From: Antarctobacter albus
Lineage (GTDB): Bacteria; Pseudomonadota; Alphaproteobacteria; Rhodobacterales; Rhodobacteraceae
Direction of reading: 5' to 3'
Assembly (NCBI RefSeq): GCF_900101505.1
Contig: NZ_FMZI01000010.1
Span: 62,001-126,000 of the forward strand
Length of the DNA stretch: 64,000 nucleotides
A model generated the notes under the pieces. That model saw only the letters and a program-made list of their open reading frames with translations, was not told where the DNA came from and ran no database searches. A program made the translations under genes and the position numbers. Position 1 is the stretch's first letter; every line of letters begins with the position of its first letter. Of this stretch, positions 25,370 to 32,877 are shown one piece after another.

Positions 25370-26947
25370 TCAATTCCCCCCGAGTGCCGGCCCGCGCTCT
25401 GCGTCGGCCTCGAACCAGGCGCGGGCGGCGGCCTGGGCCTGTGCCAGCTGTTCGGGTGTCATCAGGTTTCCCAGCACCTCGCGCTGCTCGGGCGCGTCCG
25501 GATGGCCAAAGGTGGCGGCGATGTTGTACCACTTGTGCGCCTCGACATAATCCGGCACGCCGCCGTGATCGCCGCGCGCCAGCAGGCCCGCCAGCGCGAA
25601 CTGCGCCGGCCCGTTGCCCAGGTCGGCGGCCGAGCGCAGCAGGGCGACGGCCTCGTCCCGGTGCGCCTCGTCGCTGTCCAGCAGGTGCCGCCCCAATGCC
25701 GATTGCGCAGCGGGATCGTCCGCCTCGGCGCGGGCTTCCAGCCAGGTCAGCGCCTCGGCGTTCCCGGCCCGCAGCGCGGCCAGGACCCAGGGCACGGCGC
25801 GCTGCGGCGCGACGCGCCCGTCCAACTGCCCGGCGGCGGCCAGCCGTCCCAGCTCGACCCGGGCCAGCGCGTCGTCATCCGTTTCCAAAGCGCGGGTATA
25901 AAGCGCCACTGCCGTGTCGAAATTCGCCGTCACCCCTGTGCCCGTCTCGTACATGCGGGCCAGTGCCACCATCGCCCGGCCCAGTCCATGCTCCGCGGCC
26001 CGGCCGTACCAGAGCGCCGCCTGCGTCATATCCTGTGGCAGAGTCTGCCCGGCGGCAAAGGCATAGCCAAGGTTGCTCATCGCGCCCGCGTCGCCGGCCT
26101 GCGCTGCCTGTCCCAGCCAGCGCAGCGCCTCTTGCGGATCGGCGCTCACACCGTCGCCGGTCAGGTAGCGCGTGCCCAGCATCCGCTGGGCCAGCACATG
26201 CCCCGATTCTGCAGCGCGGCGATACCAGTCCAGCGCCTCGGCGCGGTTGGTCACGGGCGTGTCGGCCGTATCCAGCAGGGTTGCCAGTTGAATCTGTGCA
26301 TCCGCGATCCCCTGTCCGGCGGCGGCGCGCAGCCAGCGTATCCCCTCGTCGCGGTCACCCGTTTCGCTGTTGAGATGGATCGCGGCGAGGGCGAACTGTG
26401 CCTGGGCATGGCGCTGTTCGGCGGCGGCCAGCAGCCAGTTGTACGTGGCATCCGTGTCGCGTTTGACCCCGTCGCCGTTCTGGTACAGCAGGGCCAGCAG
26501 GTATTGCGCCTGGGCATCGCCACGCGTTGCGGCCCGGGTCAACAGCTCTGCCGCGCGGGTCGCGTCCCGTTCCGGCCCGCCGGGGACCTGGCTGAGGTAG
26601 AGCCGCGCCAGCAGGGTCGCCGCCTCGGCGTGGTTCTGCTCGACCGCCCGTTCCAGCCAGAGCGCCGCGCCCTTGGGGTCGCGCGGGCCGCCGCGCCCCT
26701 CGATCAGGATACGGCCATATCGGTACTGTGCCAGGGCGGTGCCGGTCTCTTCGGCCAGCACCTTCAGCCCCTGCCGCACGGTCACGAAATCGCCCCGGTT
26801 CCAGGCCTGTTCGATCTTGGCCATCTCGGGCAGGTCCTGCGCCTCGGGAGGCGGGTCGGCGGCGTCCTGTGCTGCCAATGGCAGCGGGGACAGCGCCAGC
26901 GCACTGGCCAGGACGGCAGAGAGGAAGGGGCGGCAAGAGGTGGTCAT
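25370..26947 (-). CDS. Large exported Sel1-repeat protein
   Basis: A 525-residue protein with a signal peptide (LSAVLASALALSPLPLAAQ) and about ten Sel1 repeats of 36 residues over its length, such as AATYNWLLAAAEQRHAQ-like and ALRWLGQAAQAGDAGAMSNLGYAF. The C-terminal repeat EAHKWYNIAATFGHPDA is the classic Sel1 end unit. A periplasmic or outer-membrane scaffold is expected. It is the first gene of the Sel1 pair and is followed at once by the second. The prepilin peptidase gene lies 76 bases upstream on the same strand. Confidence 0.82.
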   Translation of the reverse strand: MTTSCRPFLSAVLASALALSPLPLAAQDAADPPPEAQDLPEMAKIEQAWNRGDFVTVRQGLKVLAEETGTALAQYRYGRILIEGRGGPRDPKGAALWLERAVEQNHAEAATLLARLYLSQVPGGPERDATRAAELLTRAATRGDAQAQYLLALLYQNGDGVKRDTDATYNWLLAAAEQRHAQAQFALAAIHLNSETGDRDEGIRWLRAAAGQGIADAQIQLATLLDTADTPVTNRAEALDWYRRAAESGHVLAQRMLGTRYLTGDGVSADPQEALRWLGQAAQAGDAGAMSNLGYAFAAGQTLPQDMTQAALWYGRAAEHGLGRAMVALARMYETGTGVTANFDTAVALYTRALETDDDALARVELGRLAAAGQLDGRVAPQRAVPWVLAALRAGNAEALTWLEARAEADDPAAQSALGRHLLDSDEAHRDEAVALLRSAADLGNGPAQFALAGLLARGDHGGVPDYVEAHKWYNIAATFGHPDAPEQREVLGNLMTPEQLAQAQAAARAWFEADAERGPALGGN

Positions 26948-27023
26948 GGCGGCTCCGTTTCACGGGCAGGTCGTGGCGCCCGACCCTAACGATCCTGACG
27001 CGATGTGCGAGCGGTTTATGCGC

Positions 27024-27758
27024 CTAGAGGATGGTTTCGCGCAACAGCCACAGCAGGCCGGCACTGGCACAAAGCGCGGTGCCGAAGGGCAGCGGAAGGT
27101 CGCCTTTCGGCGCGCGGTGCCGCAGCAGGGCCGCCGCCAGCGCCATCAGCGCCGCGACCAGAACCAGCAGGGGCAACTGGGCGGGGCCGGTCAGCGCGCC
27201 AAGACCTGCCATCAGCTTGACGTCGCCCAGGCCCAGCCCCTCGCGCCCGCGCAGGGCGGCATAGGCGATGCGCAGCGCCATGAAACTGCCCGCACCGATC
27301 AACCCGCCCGCCAGCGCCCACAGCAACTGCCCCTGCACCAAGGCCACGCTGAGGCACAGCGCCGCCAGCGCGGCTGTCAGGGCATCGGGCAGGCGAAAAC
27401 TGCGCAGGTCGCTGATCGCCAGCGCCAAGAGCAGCCACAGCAGGAGGGCCGAGCACCAGATCTCCCACCCGGTGCCGCCGCGCAACAGGGCCAATACGGC
27501 AAGTCCCAGCGCCGCCAGTTCCATCAGCCAGAGCCAGCCGGGCACCGGCGCCCCGCAATGGCGACAGTGCCCGCGCAGCAGGGGGTAGGACAGAAGTGGC
27601 ACAAGATCACGCAGGCCCAGCCGCGCCTTGCAGGCACGACAGCGTGACGGCGCCATGACCACGTCCTCTCCACGCGGCAACCTGTCCGCCAGCACCGCCA
27701 TGAAGGAACCGGCGGCAGGGGCTATCAGCAACAGGAAAAGGGTCGAAAAGACGTCCAT
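27024..27758 (-). CDS. gspO: Prepilin peptidase (GspO/PilD type)
   Basis: A 244-residue polytopic aspartic protease that cuts and N-methylates type IV prepilin-like proteins. The N-terminal cytoplasmic loop carries two CxxC pairs (CRACKARLG and CRHCGAPV), which mark the full bifunctional kind. The catalytic aspartates are in ISDLRSFRLPD and GLGDVKLMAG, the latter being the GxGD motif. The gene is divergent from gspG across a 112-base gap and must process the GspG, H, I, J and K proteins encoded there. It may share a transcript with the Sel1 genes downstream. Confidence 0.92.
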   Translation of the reverse strand: MDVFSTLFLLLIAPAAGSFMAVLADRLPRGEDVVMAPSRCRACKARLGLRDLVPLLSYPLLRGHCRHCGAPVPGWLWLMELAALGLAVLALLRGGTGWEIWCSALLLWLLLALAISDLRSFRLPDALTAALAALCLSVALVQGQLLWALAGGLIGAGSFMALRIAYAALRGREGLGLGDVKLMAGLGALTGPAQLPLLVLVAALMALAAALLRHRAPKGDLPLPFGTALCASAGLLWLLRETIL

Positions 27759-27799
27759 TCCGGCCCTCCCTGCCGTGTATCCCGCCTGCGTGGCGGCGA

Positions 27800-27828
27800 T
27801 TGTCTGCTCCGGGGTTCTTGGCTAGGAT
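27800..27828 (+). promoter_or_regulatory. Predicted promoter of the gsp operon
   Basis: TTGTCT (27800-27805), 17 bases, TAGGAT (27823-27828). Transcription would start about 35 bases before the gspG ATG, which has GGGGAG in front of it. Confidence 0.5.
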
Positions 27829-27870
27829 CGCCGCAAAACGTCAAGAGGCGCCTCGGGCGCAGGGGAGCAT

Positions 27871-28326
27871 ATGAGCGATACTTCACAGGCCGCGCCGCGC
27901 CGTCCCGCCGACGCGGGCTTTTCCCTGCTCGAACTCATGGTGGTGGTTGTCATCCTGTCGATCCTCGCGCTGGTCATCGTGCCACGCGTCATCGACCGGC
28001 CCGACCAGGCCCGTGCCGCCCGTGCGCAATCGGACATCGGGGCGATCCAGGCGGCGATCAATCTCTACCGGCTGGACAACTTTCGCTATCCGACCACGGA
28101 CCAGGGGCTGGCGGCGCTGGTCAGCCGCCCCTCGTCGGATCCCGTGCCGGCCAACTGGGCCTCGGGCGGCTACATGGACCGCGTGCCGCAGGACCCCTGG
28201 GGCCGACCCTACCAGTACCTGCAACCGGGTGTGCACGGCGATTTCGACGTCTTCACCTATGGCGCCGACGGCGTGCCGGGCGGCACCGGGGCGGATGCGG
28301 ACATAGGCTCGTGGACGGGGGGCTGA
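27871..28326 (+). CDS. gspG: Type II secretion major pseudopilin GspG
   Basis: A 151-residue pseudopilin. The prepilin site is ADAG/FSLLELMVVVVIL with Glu at position 5 of the mature chain, followed by the long hydrophobic helix. The C-terminal part holds the GspG signature DPWGRPYQYLQPG and TYGADGVPGG, the calcium-binding region of major pseudopilins. Subunits polymerise into the periplasmic pseudopilus that pushes substrates through the secretin. It is the first gene of a seven-gene overlapping operon; gspH starts 16 bases before its stop. Confidence 0.95.
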   Translation: MSDTSQAAPRRPADAGFSLLELMVVVVILSILALVIVPRVIDRPDQARAARAQSDIGAIQAAINLYRLDNFRYPTTDQGLAALVSRPSSDPVPANWASGGYMDRVPQDPWGRPYQYLQPGVHGDFDVFTYGADGVPGGTGADADIGSWTGG

Positions 28327-28766
28327 GATCCGGCGACGCGGGGTTCAGCCTGCTGGAGCTGATGGTCTCGGTCGCCGTGCTGGCCGTGCTGGCAGTGGGC
28401 GTCGGCCTGTCGACGGGGGCGGCGGTGCCCGGCGCCGAACGCGACGCGCAGCGGTTCCAGCGGACGTTCGACCAAAGCTGGGCGCTGGCGATCCTGGCAC
28501 GGCAGGAACAGGGGCTGGAGATCACGCCGCGTGGCCTGACCCTGTCCCGGCGCACTACCGACGGCTGGGACGAGACGCGGAGGCTCTTTGACTGGCGGGG
28601 GCAGGCGCGGCTGGTCTCTTCGACGCCGATGCCCGCAGGCACGCCGCGCATAAGGCTGCACGCCGATGGCGGGACCAGCGCCTTTGCGCTGACCTTCTCG
28701 GGCGGGGGGGAGGTCTGGCGCTGTGCCAGCGATGGATGGAGCAGGCTGACATGCGTCCCCGACTAG
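28311..28766 (+). CDS. gspH: Type II secretion minor pseudopilin GspH
   Basis: A 151-residue pseudopilin starting at GTG inside the end of gspG. The cleavage site is GDAG/FSLLELMVSVAVL. The remainder is beta-rich, with a C-terminal cysteine pair (WRCASDGWSRLTC) that may form a disulfide. Sequence beyond the helix is poorly conserved in this family, so the assignment rests on the prepilin start, size and position between gspG and gspI. It belongs to the pseudopilus tip assembly. Confidence 0.85.
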   Translation: MDGGLRSGDAGFSLLELMVSVAVLAVLAVGVGLSTGAAVPGAERDAQRFQRTFDQSWALAILARQEQGLEITPRGLTLSRRTTDGWDETRRLFDWRGQARLVSSTPMPAGTPRIRLHADGGTSAFALTFSGGGEVWRCASDGWSRLTCVPD

Positions 28767-29119
28767 GCCGAACCACAAGGGGCCTGACCCTGCTGGAGCT
28801 GGTGATCGCCATCGCCATCCTGTCGCTGGGCACGATGGCCACGCTCAAGGCCACGGGACAGGCGCGGCTTGTCCTTGGTGGGGCAGCGCCGCGCGTTCTG
28901 GCGCAACTGGCGGCGGAAAACCGGGCCGAGGCGCTGCGCCTGCCCGGTGCCGTGGACCTGCCCGACACCGTGACCCTTGGCCCCTACCTGTTTCGCGTCG
29001 AAACCCGCCGCCGCGCCACCGCGGCCGGGCTGATCCGCGCCGACATCACGGTGACATCGTCCGAGGGGCCGGGGGCGACGCTTGTCACTTTCCTGCCCGG
29101 CGGAGGGGCGCCGCGATGA
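28751..29119 (+). CDS. gspI: Type II secretion minor pseudopilin GspI
   Basis: A 122-residue pseudopilin, the shortest of the set, as is typical of GspI. The prepilin site is TTRG/LTLLELVIAIAILSLG. The ATG at 28751 has GGAGCAGG ahead of it; an in-frame ATG at 28736 would lie on that site. The start overlaps the end of gspH and the stop overlaps the gspJ start as ATGA. GspI joins GspJ and GspK in the pseudopilus tip. Confidence 0.87.
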   Translation: MRPRLGRTTRGLTLLELVIAIAILSLGTMATLKATGQARLVLGGAAPRVLAQLAAENRAEALRLPGAVDLPDTVTLGPYLFRVETRRRATAAGLIRADITVTSSEGPGATLVTFLPGGGAPR

Positions 29120-29760
29120 AGGGCACGCGCGGGCTGACGCTGATCGAACTGGTTGTCGCGATGGCGCTGTTCTCGCTGGTCGCGGTGATGGGCATGCAGA
29201 CCTTGAACGGCACCATCCGCACCCGCGACGCGTTGGGTGGACGGGATGACCGGGACCGGGCGCTGGCGGTCACATTGGCCCTGTTGCGCAGCGATCTGGA
29301 CCGCGCCGCGCCGATGCTCTTTCACGCCCCGGACGGCCCCCCGCAATCGGCGCTCACCTTCAATGGGAGCGTCCTGGCTCTGACGGTTTCGGCGCTGGAC
29401 GGCACAACCGCGCCTTTCCAGCGGGTCGAATGGCGATATGACCGGGCGACCGGCGGACTGTCGCGCGCGTCCTGGCCGGTGTCTGCCCCCGCCAGTGCCG
29501 CGCAGCGCAGCCCCGACCGGGTGTTCCTGACCGGGGTCGAGAGCGTTCGCCTGCGCAGCTACTGGGAGGGGCAGGGGTGGGTCGAGGGGGCAGGCGGCGG
29601 GCTGGTCGGTCCCGCAGCCGACGCTCCGGATGCCCTGGACGAGGATCGCACCTTTGCCCGCGTCGCCAATCTCTATTCCGATGTCCTGCCAAGCGCAGTC
29701 GAATTGACCTTCAACCTCGACGGGCTTGGAGAGATCCGCCTGCTGGAGGCGCTGCCATGA
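29116..29760 (+). CDS. gspJ: Type II secretion minor pseudopilin GspJ
   Basis: A 214-residue protein with prepilin site GTRG/LTLIELVVAMALFSLVAVMG. The length and the C-terminal pattern, LPSAVELTFNLDGLGEIRLLEALP with a preceding LTGVESVRLRSYW strand, fit GspJ. It starts on the ATGA of gspI and ends on the ATGA of gspK. Together with GspI and GspK it forms the tip complex. Confidence 0.9.
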   Translation: MKGTRGLTLIELVVAMALFSLVAVMGMQTLNGTIRTRDALGGRDDRDRALAVTLALLRSDLDRAAPMLFHAPDGPPQSALTFNGSVLALTVSALDGTTAPFQRVEWRYDRATGGLSRASWPVSAPASAAQRSPDRVFLTGVESVRLRSYWEGQGWVEGAGGGLVGPAADAPDALDEDRTFARVANLYSDVLPSAVELTFNLDGLGEIRLLEALP

Positions 29761-30638
29761 GTGCGACGCGCGGATCGGTCCTGGTCAATGCGCTGGTGCT
29801 GGTGGGGGCGCTGGCGGCCGCAGCGACGGTGCTGCTGGTGCGCGCCGGGCACAGCGTCGAACGGCAGCGCGCCTGGCAGGGGGCCGCGCAGGCAGAGGCC
29901 TATCTGGACGGGGTCGACACGCTGGCGATTTCGCTGCTTCAGGGTGATCCCGGCCCCGCCGACCACGCGCAAGAGGCCTGGGCCCAGCCGATCCGGGATG
30001 CCGAACTGGATCGGGCGCGGGTCAGCGGCGGGATCGCGGACCTGCAGGGGCGGTTCAACGTCAACTGGCTGGCGGTGCCAGAGGACGTGCAGGCGCATGA
30101 GGCATTTGTACGGCTGCTGGGCGGGCTTGGCCTGCCACAGGAGACGGGCCGCGCGATCCGGGATTTCCTCTCCCCCGGCGGCCCGGCCGATGCGGCGGCC
30201 TATGCCGCGATGCGGCCAAGGGGCGGCCCGATCAAGGACCCCGCCCAGCTCCGGGCCATTCCCGGCCTGACGGACCGGCAATTCGCCCGCCTGTCGCCGC
30301 TGATCGCGGCCCTGCCCAGCGACACGCGGCTGAACGTGAACACCGCCCCGCCCGAGGTGCTGGCCGCCTGGCTGCCACAGCTGACCGGCGCGCAGGCGCG
30401 GGCGTTGGTGGCGGCGCGTCAGCGCAGGCCATTCGGTTCAGTCTCGGACCTTTTGCTGGCCCTTCCGCCCGCAACGGCGGCCGAGGTCGACGACACGCGG
30501 CTGACCGTGGGCAGCGACTGGTTCATGGCCCGCGCCACGGTTGACTTCGAGGGGCGGCGCCTGTCGCGGCGCACGGTCTTGTACCGCCAGCCGCTTCCCG
30601 TCGGGGTGCGGGTCGATTATCGTTTGCCGGATGGCTGA
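29757..30638 (+). CDS. gspK: Type II secretion minor pseudopilin GspK
   Basis: A 293-residue protein, the largest pseudopilin. After a short leader (MSATRG) comes a hydrophobic helix without the Glu at position 5, which is normal for GspK. ADLQGRFNVNWL and LNVNTAPPEVLAAWLP (a helix-hairpin-helix-like stretch) are family landmarks. It caps the pseudopilus tip. ATGA overlap with gspJ fixes the start at 29757; the open frame further upstream lies over gspJ. Confidence 0.92.
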   Translation: MSATRGSVLVNALVLVGALAAAATVLLVRAGHSVERQRAWQGAAQAEAYLDGVDTLAISLLQGDPGPADHAQEAWAQPIRDAELDRARVSGGIADLQGRFNVNWLAVPEDVQAHEAFVRLLGGLGLPQETGRAIRDFLSPGGPADAAAYAAMRPRGGPIKDPAQLRAIPGLTDRQFARLSPLIAALPSDTRLNVNTAPPEVLAAWLPQLTGAQARALVAARQRRPFGSVSDLLLALPPATAAEVDDTRLTVGSDWFMARATVDFEGRRLSRRTVLYRQPLPVGVRVDYRLPDG

Positions 30639-31803
30639 TTTGGCAGAGTTTCCCTTACCGCCGGACGACCCCGGCCTGGCCACCGCGCCTGTCGGTGGTC
30701 CCGTTCCGCGCGGGCGGTACGTCGCGCTTGTGCCGGGCGAGGCGGTGCCGCTGGTCACGCTGGACCTGCCGGACCGGTTGCGCGGTGTTGCGCGCGAACA
30801 GGTGGCACAGCGGCAACTGGCGGACCTGCTGGGGCCAGAGGCCGGCGCGTTGCAGATGCGGCCCTTTGCGCTGGACGGCAATGCCGAGGGCTGGACCCGC
30901 GTCCTGGTGGTGGACCGCGCGGCGCTGGAGCGCTGGCGCGGACAGGTGGGCAAGGGCTGTGTCGCGGTGCTGCCCGACTACCTGGCACTGCCGGTCGACA
31001 ATACATGCTGGACCGTTGCGGGAACACCCGACCGGCTGCGCGCGCGCTTTGGCCCGGCGGATGGCGTGACCACCACCGAGGCTGCGCTCTGTCTGCAGGC
31101 CGAGGCGATCATCGCGCGGGACGGTGCTCCGGAGCGTGTCCACCGCTATGGCCCGCCCTTGCCGGAGTTCGAGGCCTGGCTTGCCGCGCGGGATATTCCC
31201 GTGGTTGCGGGGGCGCCGGACAAGCGGGCGGACCTGCGCGCCTTCTCGCGCGGGGAAACCGGGCTGGACCTGCGGGCTGATCCGCAGGCCGCACGCGGGC
31301 GGCTGCGCCGACAGCTCTCGGCCTGGCGCTGGCCGGTCCTGACCGGGGCCGTGGCCGCCGGACTCTGGGCTGCGGCGCAGATCGCCGTGATCCGTGCCAC
31401 CGAGGCGGAGACCGCCGCACTGACCGCCCGCGCGATGGAGCTGACGCGGGCCGAATTTGTCACCTCCGGGCCGATCCTCGACATGCGGGTGCAGATCGCC
31501 CGTGCGTTGGCCGAGCAGCGCCGCGCGCTGCGCGCTCGCAGCGGGGACAGTTCTCCGCTGGATCTCTTTGCCGGGGCGGCGCCGGTCCTGTCCGGTGCGG
31601 GGGCGCGTCTGGACACCGTGGCCTGGGCGCCGGAGGAGGGGCTGCAACTGGTGCTGGAGATGGGCGATTTCGCGGCGGTCGATGCGCTGGTCGACAGCCT
31701 CGCCGCCGAAGGGCTGCGGATCACCGTGCGCGACGCGCGCCTGGGCGGAGTGGGGGGCGTTATCGCCGACCTGACGATCCGGGAACCGGAGCAGGGCGGA
31801 TGA
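30631..31803 (+). CDS. gspL: Type II secretion inner-membrane platform protein GspL
   Basis: A 390-residue bitopic protein. The cytoplasmic actin-like half (residues 1 to about 225) would contact the GspE ATPase; one membrane helix follows (about 234-253) and then a periplasmic ferredoxin-like domain ending VIADLTIREPE. The start overlaps the gspK stop (ATGGCTGA), and the stop overlaps gspM (ATGA). The primary sequence of GspL is variable, and the call is carried by domain order, length and operon place. Since gspE is not in the window, its partner must be encoded elsewhere. Confidence 0.85.
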   Translation: MADLAEFPLPPDDPGLATAPVGGPVPRGRYVALVPGEAVPLVTLDLPDRLRGVAREQVAQRQLADLLGPEAGALQMRPFALDGNAEGWTRVLVVDRAALERWRGQVGKGCVAVLPDYLALPVDNTCWTVAGTPDRLRARFGPADGVTTTEAALCLQAEAIIARDGAPERVHRYGPPLPEFEAWLAARDIPVVAGAPDKRADLRAFSRGETGLDLRADPQAARGRLRRQLSAWRWPVLTGAVAAGLWAAAQIAVIRATEAETAALTARAMELTRAEFVTSGPILDMRVQIARALAEQRRALRARSGDSSPLDLFAGAAPVLSGAGARLDTVAWAPEEGLQLVLEMGDFAAVDALVDSLAAEGLRITVRDARLGGVGGVIADLTIREPEQGG

Positions 31804-32282
31804 CCGGGCGCATGGTGGAACATCTCTTGCGCCTGACGGGGCGCGAACGGCTGTTGCTGGGGGTCATGGCGCTGGTGCTGCTGCTGGGCGCCGGGGTCGG
31901 GCTGCTCTGGCCGCTGGCGGAACGGCGCGCGGCCTCTGTCGCGGCTCTGGAAGAGGCCCGTGCGCTGAATGCCTGGGTCGCGGCGCGGGCCGAGGATGCC
32001 CGGTTGCTGCGCTCGGCCGCCGGGCCGGGACCGGCAGAACCGATCGGGCTGGCCGCGGTGCAGCGCAGCCTTGAGGGGGCAGGCCTGTCCGGCAATGTCG
32101 CCACGCTGTCGGCGCGGCAGGGCGGCGGGATCGAAATGCGGTTCGAGGCGGTCAGCTTCGACGTGCTGATCGGCTGGCTGACGCAGGTCGAGCCGGTCTG
32201 GGGCTATCGTTTCGCGGGCTTCCGCCTGGACCGTGGCGCGGAACCCGGGCTGGTGGATGCGCGGATCGAGGTCCTGCCCTGA
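31800..32282 (+). CDS. gspM: Type II secretion inner-membrane protein GspM
   Basis: A 160-residue protein with a short cytoplasmic N-terminus, one membrane helix (LLLGVMALVLLLGAGVGLLW), a coiled-coil-prone stretch (RRAASVAALEEARALNAWVAARAE in part) and a small periplasmic domain with LIGWLTQVEPVWGYRF. These are GspM traits; it pairs with GspL. It is the last gene of the operon; gspN and gspC do not follow, and plsY converges 4 bases later. Confidence 0.85.
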   Translation: MTGRMVEHLLRLTGRERLLLGVMALVLLLGAGVGLLWPLAERRAASVAALEEARALNAWVAARAEDARLLRSAAGPGPAEPIGLAAVQRSLEGAGLSGNVATLSARQGGGIEMRFEAVSFDVLIGWLTQVEPVWGYRFAGFRLDRGAEPGLVDARIEVLP

Positions 32283-32286
32283 ACGC

Positions 32287-32877
32287 CTATTTCTGGCCGA
32301 TCTTCGGTTCCGTCCCGGCGCGCAGCCGGGCGAGGTTGGCCGAGTGCCGCCACCAGACCAGCGCCGCCAGCAGGACCCCGCTGACCAGCAGGTCCGCGCG
32401 TCCGGTGACGAGCATCCAGACCGGCGCCCCCGCCGAGGCGGCCAGCGCCCCCACCGAGGAAATGCGCGACAGGTAGGCCGCCGCCGCCCATGTGGCGCAG
32501 CACAACAGGCCGATCGGCCAGGCCAGTGCCAGCATCAGGCCAAGGAAGGTCGCCACCCCCTTGCCGCCCTTGAAGCGCAGCCAGACCGGAAAGCAATGGC
32601 CGAAAAAGGCCGCGACACCCGCCGCCTGCACAGCGATGCTGTCCGCCTCGAAGGCGCGGGCAATCAGCACCGCCGCCGCCCCCTTGCCGCCGTCCAGCAG
32701 CAGGGTCGCCAGCGCCGCCCCCTTGTTGCCGGTGCGCAGCACGTTGGTCGCGCCGATGTTGCCCGACCCGATCTGGCGCAGGTCGCCCAGGTTCATCGCC
32801 CGGGTGATCAGCACGCCAAAGGGGATCGACCCCAGCAGGTAGCCAAGCGCGGCCCAGAGGATCACCAGGCCGCTCAT
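32287..32877 (-). CDS. plsY: Acyl-phosphate:glycerol-3-phosphate acyltransferase PlsY
   Basis: A 196-residue inner-membrane enzyme that moves an acyl group from acyl-phosphate to glycerol-3-phosphate, the first step of phospholipid synthesis. The three motifs are clear: GSIPFGVL, then the glycine-rich GSGNIGATNVLRTGNKG loop, and FKGGKGVATFLG. About five to seven membrane helices are predicted. The ATG at 32877 overlaps the stop of the dihydroorotase-like gene (ATGA), so it is the last gene of the pyrB operon. Confidence 0.95.
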   Translation of the reverse strand: MSGLVILWAALGYLLGSIPFGVLITRAMNLGDLRQIGSGNIGATNVLRTGNKGAALATLLLDGGKGAAAVLIARAFEADSIAVQAAGVAAFFGHCFPVWLRFKGGKGVATFLGLMLALAWPIGLLCCATWAAAAYLSRISSVGALAASAGAPVWMLVTGRADLLVSGVLLAALVWWRHSANLARLRAGTEPKIGQK

